Of a DNA stretch of 64,000 nucleotides, positions 1 to 11,009 are shown piece by piece. This stretch comes from Chaenocephalus aceratus. Taxonomy: Eukaryota > Chordata > Actinopteri > Perciformes > Channichthyidae. Position 1 is the stretch's first letter. Every line of letters begins with the position of its first letter. The notes under the pieces are model-generated. The model was given only the letters and a program-made list of their open reading frames with translations, was not told the origin of the DNA and made no database searches. The DNA is taken from positions 67,001-131,000 of the forward strand of contig JAMFTG010000190.1 of the NCBI GenBank assembly GCA_023974075.1, written 5' to 3'. The position numbers and the translations under genes were made by a program.

Positions 1-540
1 CAACACTTACCTTTTACGATTTTTTTACGGGAGATCGTCTCACCGTAGCTGTCAATCTGATCAAAAGACGTGTTCAATGGCATTAAAATGAAAAAAAAAC
101 GCGGCTGAATCGGTTGATCCATAGGTTGATAATGTATCTGTGGCTTTGAAGCAATTGTTTATAATCCATAATTCCATTTTTATGTAAAAATCGGAGCACA
201 ACAGTTAGCTGTTAATGGTAGCCACCAGAGTGTATGCTGATTCCGGTTTTGGCTACGCGTCACTCTCGCGCTGGACTGCCGCATAGCCAAGACCGGAAGC
301 TGCATACACTCTGGTAGCTACCATTAGCAGCTAACTTTTGTGCTCCGATTTTTACATAAAAATGGAATTATGGATTATAAACAATTGCTTCAAGGGCACA
401 GATACATTATCAACCTACGGATCAACCGATTCAGCCGCGTTTTTTCTTTCTCGTTTTAATGCCCTTGAACACGTCTTTTGATCAGATTGACAGCTACGGT
501 GATACATCTCCCCTAGAAGCTACGTAAAGGTACGTGTTGT
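1..540. repeat. Long inverted repeat (hairpin), arms about 250 bp
   Basis: Bases 1-256 and 283-540 are reverse complements with only scattered mismatches. Shared landmarks include the motifs around ATCAGATTGACAGCTACGG, GGATCAACCGATTCAGC and the paired motif around TGTGCTCCGATTTTTAC. A transcript crossing the centre would form a long, nearly perfect hairpin. The other family copies in the window carry only one arm. Confidence 0.9.
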
Positions 541-905
541 GATGTCTGTGTTTGCTTCCCCTGTCCGAGTTCGGATCACTCAGTGATGATACTATACCTA
601 AATAATCTGTGGAACCTCAGTTTTAATCGGATATATTGTATGTGCAGGTACGATAAGTAATAAGGGTACTTTTATCTTGAGTTCTGTGCCAAAGTGCGTT
701 AGCATTTTTCGCTCAGGGGTCATTTAGATGCTTCTTATAAGACTTGTTTTGTTTTGGTAAAAATGATTTGTATCGTCAGTTAGCTGAGATTATTCCCGTT
801 GATCTGGTATAACACATTAATAGGTTCTTAAATATTAAGATCCCCTGAGACACAGTGTCGTGAAAAAAAAGTAAAGTACCCGCCGGGACTTTGGGGCTTA
901 GGGGG
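1..905 (-). repeat. TTAA-type (piggyBac-like) repeat, palindromic copy, cut by the window edge
   Basis: Bases 541-905, read on the minus strand, match the family copy at 35.30-35.64 kb, including the stretch around AATATTAAGATCCCC at 836-850 and the terminal AAGCCCC motif (read on minus near 892-898). Bases 283-540 match the next part of that copy (35.64-35.90 kb). Bases 1-256 are the same segment again in opposite orientation, so the copy folds back on itself with a spacer of about 26 bases. The other half presumably continues upstream of base 1. No coding sequence is visible. Family membership rests on similarity to two other copies in the window (35.3-36.4 and 62.85-63.93 kb), one of which starts at TTAA and the other ends at TTAA; the piggyBac label is inferred from that target site. 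Confidence 0.7.
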
Positions 906-953
906 GGGGGGGAAATCGCGATGTCAGTTTTTTTTCAATATCGTGCAGCCCTA
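906..953 (-). mobile_element. Terminal fragment of a hAT-like element
   Basis: Read on the minus strand, this short piece starts with TAGGGCTGCACGATATTG and runs into a G/C homopolymer. Such starts are typical of fish hAT non-autonomous elements. It abuts the broken end of the Tc1 element, and no partner end was found. Confidence 0.4.
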
Positions 954-2074
<1,121 letters not shown>

Positions 2075-2075
2075 A

Positions 2076-2998
2076 CGTACCCGTACCGTTCGGTCCACGT
2101 GTGTACCGAACGAATATAACGTTAAACGTAAAAAATTGAGAACGTGAACAACTTCTTGGAAGCAATCTCAAGTGCTGCATCGCAGCATTCAGAGTAATTT
2201 GCTCACATTGGGTTCAACGCGTCAGAGCGAGCAAGTCATTTCATTGGACGAGAGGCATACTATGAGAGCTGGTCAGAGGGATGCGTTCAAATTTAGTCAG
2301 TAATTTGAGGAACTAGCAAAATGGTGAACGCAGATAAAGTTGAGCTCGAAAATCCTCCAGCATCATTGAAGTCTCTGGTTTGGGAACATTTTGGTTTCGC
2401 AGTTGCGGGCAAAGACAGATGGACCGAACCAAAGCTGTTTGTCGGCATTGTTCAACTAAAATTGGTTACGCGGCTGGCAATACATGAAACTTGCACACTC
2501 ATTTGAAAAGGCATCACCCGAACGTGAATATCACCGGTACCAAAAGACTGAAGTGCAAACCCAACTCCCGCTAGCATTTAAGCCTCCACCACTCGCAAAA
2601 AGTTCAGACCGAGCCAAAGCTATTACAAACGCCAAATATCCTTATGTTACCATGTTAGCAAAGCGCTACATGGCTGTATCTGCTACCTCTGTCCCTAGAG
2701 AGGGTGTTCTCCACAGCAAGAGACATTGTTAGTGCCAGCAGATCTGCTCTTTCAGCAAGCAATGTGGACAAGTTCATCTTTCTTTAAAAAAAACATGAAA
2801 ATACAATGACAAGCAAGTCATAATGTCAAACTGGCTGCTTAGGAACTAGTACAGTACAGTTAAAATACAGATTATTTCAGTTCATCGAAATACTGCACCT
2901 TAATGTTTATTTTATTATATTTTGTATTTATTTGAGTGAATACATTATTCACAGTTTAATAATAATTTCTGCTGTACCGAAAACGTACCGAACCGAAC
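2076..2998 (+). mobile_element. Internally deleted ZBED-type hAT element
   Basis: The ends carry loosely inverted GTACCGTTCGGT-type (2089-2100) and GTACCGAACCGAACC-type (2985-2999) motifs. Between them lie two ends of a hAT transposase gene fused together. The left end sits at the TA of the Tc1 element. No clear 8-bp target duplication was found, so the exact limits are uncertain by about 10 bases. Confidence 0.7.
2321..2787 (+). pseudogene. hAT transposase relic: BED finger joined to C-terminal dimerisation motif
   Basis: From the ATG at 2321 the first frame reads like a BED-type zinc finger (SLKSLVWEHFGF, later the remains of a cysteine and histidine pattern). After a frame change near 2450-2490 the text reads QTQLPLAFKPPPLAKSSDRA, typical of the linker after a BED finger. 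It then jumps directly to LAKRYMAVSATSVPRE and the following residues, the conserved hAT dimerisation segment, ending at a stop at 2785-2787. The whole RNase H-like catalytic core is absent. If the frames were intact it would encode DNA-binding and dimerisation parts only, but at least one frameshift and a later one near 2705 make it a pseudogene. Confidence 0.8.
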
Positions 2999-3215
2999 CA
3001 CTATTATACACACTGCTCTGCTTTCTGCATGGACCTCACAGCTGTTCTCTCTGGAAACATCGCTACGCGATGAAGGCAGTTTCTAAAATAATATCCAGGG
3101 GATGCATGCAGAGCTGTCATTGGCTGAGATAAGTCCGGCCGTGCATCACGCCTCTACCGTTCCCGGAAATATATCCGCGGAGGAGCCGTGGAGGACCCAT
3201 CAGTGTCTCCTCGGT
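2999..3215 (+). repeat. Dispersed repeat R1, copy 1
   Basis: This segment (landmarks CTCTGCTTTCTGCATGGACC and GCATGCAGAGCTGTCATTGG) recurs inverted at about 44585-44800 and in part at 13805-13890. It lies next to the ZBED-type hAT here and next to other repeats elsewhere. No coding content is visible. Confidence 0.75.
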
Positions 3216-3333
3216 TAAAGTGATGTTTAACACTCAGTTAATGGGGCTCATTCCCTGGAGCTTCCACAAACAACAATCAACTTAATTATTACATTCAAAT
3301 GATGTACATTATTCAAGTTTACATTCACTTTGG

Positions 3334-3835
3334 ATAATAACTAGGGTTGCAAAGGGGCGGAAAGTATCCGGTAAATTTCCGGAAAGTTTCCATGGGAATT
3401 TAAGCTGGGGAATTTTGGAAATATTCGATGCAAAATTAAACAAAAGACATAACATTTCAACATTTTTTTTTTTTAAGTAGAACAGAACAAGTTTTAATTA
3501 TTTTATTGAACAATTATTTATTTCATTGAAGAACGAAAACAGGAATGTTGAGTTAAATATTACTCATCTGTGCATGTGATGGAGGAATGCACAGTGCCTG
3601 TAGGGGGTGTGGTCCCAATAGCCATGCAGTGAGCAGTGTGCTATGGCATGGATATTCAAGTGTACTTGAACGGCATCTGTTTGTTTCAGTCAAGATTATG
3701 CTAAAATATACTTTCCCCAACTATATTTAAGTTCCCTATGAAGAGCCCACCTTCAATTTTGAAAATTCCCAGTTTATTCCCATGGAAAGTTTCCATCTTT
3801 GACAATTCCCGGAATTTTGCAACCCTAATAATAAC
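3334..3835. mobile_element. 486-bp hAT MITE with perfect 8-bp target duplication
   Basis: The element spans 3342-3827. It begins TAGGGTTGCAAAG and ends TTTTGCAACCCTA, with longer imperfect inverted arms built on TTCCCATGGAAAGTTTCC. It is flanked by identical ATAATAAC octamers at 3334-3341 and 3828-3835. The related sequence at 21145-21157 has a single ATAATAAC followed directly by ACGGGAGAAA, which is the empty site. There is no transposase, so it depended on a hAT enzyme in trans. Confidence 0.93.
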
Positions 3836-4272
3836 ACGGGAGAAATGAGCGCTCTCTTTTCCTCTCTCCCTCTCCTGACAGCCTGTCAGTATCTCATGCA
3901 GCTCACTGATCCAGTAATGAGTGACCCGACAGTGAAGAATAAATATATGTATATCTAGTGTAGCTTGTTCCAGAGGTAGATCAAATAGCTAAGTGTGTTA
4001 GGTCTAACTCTTGTGTGTTTCGCTCTGCTTACCGGTGCGGCGGGCGCAGCTGCAGGATTTCAGCTTCATGTTGCATACCGCTATTTTACTGTCTTTTTCA
4101 GACACCTTAAAATACTGCCAGCCATTCTGGCGAGCTTGTTTTGCCGCACACAGAGAAAAGTGTCAGGTATTTTACATCATGCGATCGGCATGTTTAGAGA
4201 GCACCGATCGATCGGTAGAGAGTGAGTATCGGCCGATCTCGATCGGAGACCGATCGATCGGAGCATCCCTAA
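3836..4272 (+). mobile_element. hAT fragment with CCGATCGATCGG end
   Basis: The segment starts with the ACGGGAGAAA...CTCTCTTTTCCTCTC tract shared with 21150-21200 and ends in CGATCGATCGGAGCATCCCTA, the reverse of the TAGGGATGCTCCGATCG terminus. Around 4075-4165 one frame reads like the first half of a BED finger (FWRACFAAHREK), suggesting a ZBED-type hAT origin. The same terminus abuts the same LINE sequence in inverted form at 31158. Confidence 0.6.
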
Positions 4273-5600
4273 AGACTATATTAACTTCTGTGTTCCCACT
4301 AAAGAAATACAAATCTATCCAAGTAATGAATCATAAAGGACATTAAAAAAAGTTATAAAAACCAGGAAAATAGCTATGGGAGCACTTAGACAGAGAAAGA
4401 ACTGAAAGTCAAATTGAGGGAATCAAAACTGGCACACAGAAAGCTTTTGGGAAATGCTTTTAAAGCCAAAGACCCCAAAAAAGTGTGGGACACCATGAGA
4501 ACCATGACAGGAATGACCTCTTCAGCTAAACCTATTGTGACGGACAAGACATACTTGATCCATACCAATTTGCCTATAAGCAAGGGGGTGGTACTGTTGC
4601 TACTCTGGTTCATATCATCACTAAACATTTAGATAAACGTCACACCTATGCAAGAGCGCTCTTCCTAGACTTCTCAGCAGCAACACAATACAAGCAGACA
4701 TCTTGGTGTCAAAAATGGCCAAAATGGAAGTAAATCCATACCTGATTTACTGGTATGCCGCTTTCCTCACCAGGAGAGAGCAACTTGTGAAGGTTAACAA
4801 AACCCTGTCATCTGCCATCACAACCAATGTAGGGGCCCCCCAGGGCCGCGGGAGTTCAGCTGTGCTCTTAGCTTCTTTTGATGACTTTACTGAGCTGCTG
4901 TCTATAGTGTGTTTTGACTTTGACCATCTAGTCAGTGTTGGTGATTTTAACATCCATGTTGACAACCCCCAGGACAGAGGGGCTGTCTTGATAACTATGG
5001 ACTGACTCAGCATGTGACGGAGCCCACGCACAATAAGGGGCACACTCTGGACTTAAGGATCTCAAAGGGTCTGAATATCTCTGAGGTTGTGGTGACTGAT
5101 GTTGCGCTCTCTGATCATTCCTTTGAGAACTCTATTTCTGTTCACACAAATGTTCAAAAGAGGTAACCACAAAGCGATATTTAACTGAAAATACTAGGGA
5201 AATGTTTACTCGGAATGTTTCTTCCACACTTGCCCCTGCTAACATCTCAGTAAATGAGCTAGTAGATCATTTTAATTCAAAAATAAAAATGTTATAGATG
5301 CCATTGCTCCAACTAAGTTAACGGAAGTGACTGGCAAGAAAATATCTCCATCGAGAAAGGCCATGACCGTGAGAACAGAAAAAAGAGAGTGTCGAAAAGC
5401 TGAACGTAGGTGGTGAAAAACAAATCTCCAGGTTCACTTTGAAATCTATAAAGAGAGACTTGGCTTTCATAATTTGGAATTGAAAATTGCACGACAATCG
5501 TTCTTCTCTGACATCATTGCCAAAAACAATGCTCGTACCTTGTTTGCTACCGTCGACAGACTAACTAACCCCCCAGTGGCAGAAGCCTCTGAGCTTCTAT
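4273..5600 (+). pseudogene. Chimeric LINE fragments: RT piece, then endonuclease piece
   Basis: Two LINE parts are joined. From 4380 to about 4865, broken frames read a pre-RT linker (KDPKKVWDTMRTMTGMTSSA) and RT text (EVNPYLIYWYAAFLT, then VGAPQG), as in Rex/CR1-type elements. At about 4880 the text changes to an APE endonuclease C-terminus ([15 protein letters not shown], then a SDHS-type motif near 5116) and the pre-RT region of an L2-like LINE, ending at 5600 where a hAT is inserted. Many stops and frameshifts are present. RT before endonuclease is the reverse of normal order, so this is a rearranged relic. The inverted copy at 29.55-31.15 kb has the same junction. Confidence 0.8.
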
Positions 5601-5894
5601 CAGGGGTGGACTGGCCATCTGGCATACCGGGCATTTTCCCGGTGGGCCGACGTGCCTTTTGGGCCGACACGTCATCTTTTTTTTTTCTGAAGTCCCGGCC
5701 CATAAGACGGGTAGATTGGCCCTCTGTTTGAATGTTTTTAGTAATTGACACTGGGCCGGCCCAATCAAATCTTTAATCACCTCCCCCTTTGGGCCGCTCG
5801 GTGTGCATCATTAAATCACGCCCCCAGGAGGTGAGCCGGCCATTGAAGCCAAACTGCCTATTTTTTCGAGAGAAAAAAAAAGTTCGAGTTAGAA

Positions 5895-7846
5895 ATGGCG
5901 AAGGCGAAGGCCAAGCGAAAAGGGAGAGCAGAACAATTGCGGGCAAGAAAAAAGCAGGCCCTTCGTGCTGATGCTGCCGCTTGTGTCAAAATAACCGACA
6001 TGTTTAGTACAGGTGCAGGTCCATCTTCTTCTAACCCGTGGCCGATATTGGTGGTGAGGAAGATGATGAGAGGGAGAGAGATCAGCGCAAGTGGGGAGAG
6101 CGAGGAGAACTGGCGGTAAGCAGAAGCTAAGAAAATTAGGAAAAGATTATTATTAAGGTTATGATGTTCTGGAACCCATTAATATCCCCTTGATGAGGCA
6201 CTAATAAGACAAATATTATAAGAGAAACATTCGTTAGCCTACAAGCTAGTAAGCTGGCTTTTTTAGGTTTTCCCTGGCAAGTTAAAATATAGCTTAATGG
6301 GACTCTGATACGTTGTCTCATTGAAAGTTAACCAACATTCATGAACAATTACTGTCAGCTGGCAGCTTGTTTTGTTTAGTTTATTTACTTATTTGGTTAT
6401 AAGGGCAACAGTGGTCTTTTGGGACCTGAAGAAAATGTTTATAGTCAGCTTGTTGTGGTAGTTTTGATTGACAATATATAGAATGAATAATATAGAAATA
6501 GATAAAAAATGGAGGCACACATGGAGTTTTGACCATTAGCTGTGTGGTATTGTTATGTCAATGCCTATTTGTATGGACCTCTATCAGGGAATCCATTCAT
6601 TCTGTATCATCGTGTTGAGCCAGGTAGCATCCCCAGAGGAGGAGAGTGAGGAGAGCAAAGAGCAGGAGGACATAGATTACTTTGCCCGCCCCGAGCCATC
6701 TATGTTACAGATGTTTTTAGAACAGCACCCACAACAACATACCAGAAATCCAGTTGTGCAGAAGGTATTCACCTGTAAAGATGGCACCAGCAGAAAGTGG
6801 CGTCATATTGCAAGGGACGTCATATGTTGTTTTGTTTTGTATGTCTGGCATTTGGGAAGAGGACTGACACTGGCACATTTATAACTGGAATGTCAGATTG
6901 GACGCACGCACACCAGCGCACAGAGGAGCACGAAAAGAACATTACACATTCAACCTGTGCTGAAGCTTTTTTCTTACGGTGCTCTAAAACAGACATCGAA
7001 AGCATGTTTGCTGGCAGTCAGATGTCTGCTCATAGGGAACAAGTCCGAAAGAGACGTCAGGTTTTGGAGCGTGTGGTGAAAGTGCAAGCAGGTAGAGAAT
7101 GAGGGAGCATATATGCTAGCTGACAACACCGTGGACCACGGTAACTTTTTGGAGCTCATCCTTTTATTAGGAAAGTATGATGTCTGCTTAAAAGAGCATC
7201 TGGATGATTGCGTAGAGAAGAGCAAGAAATTGCACCAATCCAGTGGAACAAAAGGTAGAGGGTCTCTCATCACCCTACTCTCCAAAACTACTGTTAACTC
7301 CATCATATAAACTGTTGGTAGTCTAATCAAAGAAAGTATCTCCAGTGATGTCCAGAAGGCCGGGATGTCTTCTGTTCAGCTGGACCCAACACAAGACATA
7401 ACTTCTCAGGATCAGTGTTCAGTAATCTTAAAATATGTCAATGTGACTGTGCAAGAGAGGCTTGTGGCTTTAGTGAAGTGCCATGCATCCACCGGACAAT
7501 ACTTCATGCATCTGAAACTGGACAAGGGCATGTGTGTATAGGTAATGCAACAGATGGAGCATCCAATATGCAAGGCCGGTACAAAGGATTTTCTGCACTG
7601 ATGACCTCCCAGTCACCCACTCATGTCCATGTGTGGTGCTATGCTCATGTTCTTAATCTTGTCCTGGCTGAAACTACCCAAACTGTCATCGAATGTGGAA
7701 CACTGTTCAACCTAATCAATGACATAGCAGTGTTTATCAGGGAGTCATATCAGAGGGTCAACCTGTGGGAGAAACGAGCCCAAGAAAAGATGCCGTCGAC
7801 TCATCCTGTAGACTCATCTGGTCCTATCTCTATTGTGTTGTCATAG
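5895..7846 (+). pseudogene. hAT transposase relic with TTF-type finger and DUF4371-like core
   Basis: The gene of the surrounding hAT is in pieces. An opening frame at 5895 has a lysine- and arginine-rich start (MAKAKAKRKGR) and ITDMF. After a likely intron, a second exon begins near 6622-6640 after an AG. Around 6800-7100 the text FCFVCLAFGKRTDTG and EEHEKNITH reads as the TTF-type zinc-binding region of ZMYM1-like proteins. Later frames give GNATDGASNMQGRYKG and HVWCYAHVLNLVL (7530-7680), the catalytic-core region. Frames shift at least at about 6795, 7100 and 7420-7520, and the C-terminal dimerisation part is gone, with a stop at 7844. It is not functional. Confidence 0.82.
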
Positions 7847-7849
7847 AAA

Positions 7850-7960
7850 GGGGAGGCAGGGCACTATAGGGTCCCCCCCCCTTAAATTAACTAGAAGTCA
7901 TCATTTAAGGGGTTATTTTTAAAACTTTTCTTCTGGGGGGGGGGGGCATACCCCCCCAGA
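7850..7960. repeat. Inverted C-run and G-run
   Basis: A run of ten Cs at 7874-7883 is followed by a run of ten Gs at 7936-7946 and another C-run. The pair lies at the junction where the hAT transposase text ends and a LINE 3' fragment begins. It may mark the rearrangement breakpoint. Confidence 0.4.
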
Positions 7961-7964
7961 CATT

Positions 7965-8445
7965 AGATGACATTGCATTTAGCTGAGGCTTTTATCCAAA
8001 GCGACTTAAAATAAGTGCGTTCCACCAGGAAGACACAACCTTGAAGAAAACAGAATCATAAAGTACATCAGGTTTCAGAGCCAAACATTTCAAGTGCTAC
8101 TCAACTGGTTATAGATAAGCCAGCCCTTTATTAGTATATAAGTGCTTTGATAGTAATTCTATTGTTCGAAGTGGAGTCGAAAGAGATGAGTTTTCAGTCT
8201 GGAAGGTGTGTAGGCTTTCTGCTGTCCTGATTCCAATGGGGAGCTCATTCCACCATTTTGGAGCCAGGATAGCAAACCCACGTGTTTCTGCTGATGGGAA
8301 CTTGGGTTGGCCGACCTGCCTGTCAGCCTTCCATCTGTGCACAAACTTATCTTGTGCCCTCATTGGTCATGTGCGCGTTCGTGTGTGTTGGAGGAGTGGC
8401 TCTGTGAGGAAGTCTGAAGTTGGTGCATCATGGCATGTGGCTCAT
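7965..8445 (-). pseudogene. LINE 3' end fragment nested in the hAT
   Basis: On the minus strand the frame 8363-8109 reads a LINE C-terminus (FAILAPKWWNELPIGIRTAE, the tryptophan- and proline-containing end of L2/CR1 RT proteins). It is followed by a 3' untranslated tail with the common fish motif GTCGCTTTGGATAAAAGCCT at 8012-7993. The fragment lacks everything upstream of the last ~80 residues, as expected of a 5'-truncated LINE insertion. Confidence 0.75.
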
Positions 8446-8956
8446 TAAAAAATAAGTACAGCTATTGTCTCCCTCTTGTAGAACTGGTCGGCCCCACCTG
8501 CAGCAGGTAATCCAGGGTTGCCAACTCTCACGCATCTAGTGTGTGACACACACTTTCGCTCTCATGCTGCCCAAACTATTCTCAAGCCAAAAACAAGATG
8601 AACCGGTGATCGTCTTTTATTGGTTATTTACAAAGTTGAGTTGACAGCTGCTCGAGCTGTTGATCCGCTCCCCCCCCGCCTCCACCACCATCAGACCCCC
8701 CTATTAGTGCTCGGTCACTGTTCGCTTTGTGAGAGGGTTTGAAGGTCTAATTTCTAATGATTGATAGTTACACATACTTGTTGTATGTATTAGTTTAGTT
8801 TGCCCCTAGTACGTAAAAAGGATAATAATAGCGTTTTTTTTAAATTATACTGAGTTATTCTTCTTGTCAATAACCGCTACTATTCGTTTGTTTTATGGAT
8901 TTGGGCCGGTCTGGGTCTAAATGCCAGGGCCGATTTGCTGTCCCAGTCCAGCCCTG
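8446..8956. other. Non-coding 3' part of the hAT
   Basis: This is AT-rich sequence with a C-run and no coding text recognised, between the nested LINE fragment and the right hAT end. Near 8510 CAGGGTTGCCAACTCTC resembles another hAT terminus, but no partner was found. Confidence 0.4.
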
Positions 8957-9520
8957 GCTTCTATCCACCAGGGACTGTAATGATTTTGCCTTTTTCACTG
9001 ACAACATTCAGAGAATCAGACAAGCAGTCAGTGCCTCTGCATCAGGTACAGCAAATGTGTTGTCCCTATGTCCACCTAACATCAATTCAAACACCATGAC
9101 ACAATTCCATCAGATTAATGACAAAAACCTAGAGGACATTATACAACTTCTGAAGTCCTCCTCCTGCTGCCTTGATATTATTCCAACAGGATTTGTCCAA
9201 GATGTTTTTCATTGCATGGCCTCAGATCTACTTCATATAGTAAACAAGTCTCTTCACTCAGGTGTTTTTCCACAGGCCCTGAAAACTGCAGTCATTAAAC
9301 GGCTCTTAAAAAAGAATAATCTAGATGCTTCAGTAATGAACAATTACAGGCCCATATCAAACCTCCCATTTCTAGGTAAGATCATTGAAAAAGTAGTTTT
9401 TCAACAGTTGAGTAACTTCGTGCATTTAAATAGCTGTTTGGATGTGTTCCAGTCAGGCTTCCGTCCAAACCACAGCACTGAGACTGCTCTTGTAAAGGTC
9501 TTTAATGACATCCACTTATG
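8957..9520 (+). pseudogene. L2-like LINE, RT N-terminal part (continues the fragment before 5600)
   Basis: From 8965 the frame continues the LINE protein interrupted at 5600: NDFAFFTDNIQRIRQAV, then [20 protein letters not shown] (fingers of the RT) and [19 protein letters not shown]. The last is the motif just before the first catalytic aspartate block, which is missing. Text stops at 9520, where a hAT-like terminus begins. The same LINE/hAT junction appears inverted at 62757, so the junction was copied by duplication. Confidence 0.88.
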
Positions 9521-10190
9521 GCGCATTTCCACTGCAGGGCCTCGTACGGCTTAGCTAGGCCTTGGTAGGCCAGGCTCACTTGATCCTGCGTTTCCAATAC
9601 AGTTTAGAAACTGGGGCAGTAACTATAGTAACGCAGTGTAGGCGGAGCCGTGACGTCATCTTCAATGTGAACCAAAAAACCAACATCAGCCGTTAGCGTC
9701 AGTGTTAGGCATTCGTGAAAAACCGGGGGCCGGTAGGGAAAAGCAGAGAGAGCCCAGAGAGGAGCAGAGAGGCTCTAAATAGCTGCAGGACACCAGACCC
9801 AGGTGCCCTGAGTTACTGCAATCACTGCAAACACCAATCACCACAGCGTAGACAGGACAGCCAGCTCCTCTCTACTGATGCACCCACAGGGGCATCCCAC
9901 AGACCATAATAACCTGAGAGGCTGTCCAACAGCATCATCCGGGACCCAAAGCATGCTCCAACAGAGAATCTGAACTGCTACCATCTAATGGAGATTCACT
10001 AAAGTCCGCCTGAAGCATCCTTTGTGCTCCAGTCAGTCCTCTCAGGGAACACAGAGCTACAGATCAGATGCACGCTGAAGGCTCTTTGAGCAGCTCTCAC
10101 TGGTCCTGCTGTTATGTTACATGTTAGTTGTTTGTTTCTCATGTATTGTGTTTGTCTTATGTGTCTATGTTGACGTTACACATGGAGCAG
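9521..10190 (+). mobile_element. hAT-like fragment, one end (TGGCGCATTTCCACTG)
   Basis: It starts TGGCGCATTTCCACTG followed by GGGCCTCGTACGG, matching inverted sequence at 62756-62630. Similarity also covers GGCGGAGCCGTGACG and CATCTTCAATGTGAACC. The rest to 10190 holds short open frames without recognisable domains. No second terminus or target duplication was found. Confidence 0.5.
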
Positions 10191-10455
10191 CTGTGATGCA
10201 AGTCACATTTCAGACTTGATCTGACAACTAAACAATCGTAGACAACAACGTTCTAACCTCCATCTAACCATAGTGTGCATTCATATTGTATATTTCAAAC
10301 GGGTTGTGATCTTTCATTTGGGGATAACAGTGTTAGGCATTCGTGAGGTGCAACAACATTAACGTGAACCTTTCTGTTGGCTGCTTGTTAGCAGACCCTC
10401 CACGCGATAGCAGAGCGAACAGGTACAGCCAGCGAGGGATCATTGTCCACTCGTA
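10191..10455 (+). repeat. LINE 5' end fragment (matches 28805-29048 inverted)
   Basis: This segment is the reverse complement of the 5' part of the near-complete LINE at 25.1-29.05 kb. It includes the LINE protein start (shared ATG region at about 10349-10450, with [14 protein letters not shown] text). After the shared GGGATCATTGTCCACTC the LINE text is lost and a different repeat follows, so the body of the LINE is missing here. Confidence 0.85.
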
Positions 10456-10625
10456 AATCGATTGCAGATGGCGTCGTGCTCGCGGACGGATACAAAAATA
10501 ATAATGAATGGGTCGGGAAATATCCTTTGGTGGCCGTTAAACCTGGGCGGCCCAAGTGAAGGCTCTGTGAGGGAAACCCTGGACTTCAATTTTGAATTGA
10601 GCCGTCCCTTATAGATACTGTGGAA
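10456..10625. repeat. Dispersed repeat X, copy 1
   Basis: Landmarks are TAAATCGATTGCAGATGGCG and AACCTGGGCGGCCCA. It is inverted at 22880-23056, and parts recur at 29055-29095 and 58810-58870. The inverted copies carry an open frame across it, but no known domain was seen. Confidence 0.7.
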
Positions 10626-10895
10626 GCTATTCAGTATTTTTCACATTTATTTAATGTATTTATTTGTTATATTTTGTTTTGTAGAATTAATTTACAGCCA
10701 TATTATTTGAGTTAAGTTGTGTTCAAGCTAAAATGCTTTTATTTTGAAGGTGATGGGTCAATTTGGGCACACAGCTGGGTTCATTTAAGTCAATCAGGGC
10801 ACAGCAGCAGTCAGTGGGCACCGGGAAGGTCTATGGTTTTTTACCATTATCAGGGCTGAGTTCAGCAAACATTTCAACACCTTTTGCTGTATTGA
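10626..10895. other. AT-rich stretch without recognised content
   Basis: No open frame with a known motif and no match to other parts of the window was seen. It lies between repeat X and the GTTTCCGCC-ended repeat, where the paralogous locus at 22.6-22.87 kb carries the small PIP-box-like frame. Confidence 0.4.
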
Positions 10896-11009
10896 TCTTT
10901 CAAGCGATAAAAACTCTTTTGGACGCCCTCGGCTCGAGTCCAGGGCGTTCCGAGCTGAATAAGGGCGTCAAATGACGGCAAGACGCCCGCCTGGCGGAAA
11001 CACTGGAAT
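10896..11009 (-). mobile_element. End of a hAT-like element (CAGTGTTTCCGCCAGG)
   Basis: On the minus strand this reads CAGTGTTTCCGCCAGGCGGG and continues into the segment with GACGCCCTTATTCAGCTCGG. The same end occurs at 22500, 29553 and 58439. Here only the terminal ~110 bases remain. Confidence 0.65.

Larger units (their letters stand above)
5593..8964 (+). mobile_element. 3.36-kb hAT (ZMYM1-like transposase) with perfect 8-bp target duplication
   Basis: The element spans 5601-8956. It begins CAGGGGTGGACTGG and ends CCAGTCCAGCCCTG, inverted with one mismatch. It is flanked by GCTTCTAT at 5593-5600 and 8957-8964. It interrupts the L2-like LINE: the frame before 5600 continues after 8964. 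The inverted LINE copy at about 29805-29835 lacks the insertion and has one such octamer (with one substitution), which is the empty site. Part of the interior was replaced by a LINE 3' fragment. Confidence 0.94.

Noticed and set aside
4386..5043. Minus-strand frames of 80 and 98 codons
   Set aside because: They are antisense to LINE text on the plus strand, as the inverted copy at 30-31 kb shows.
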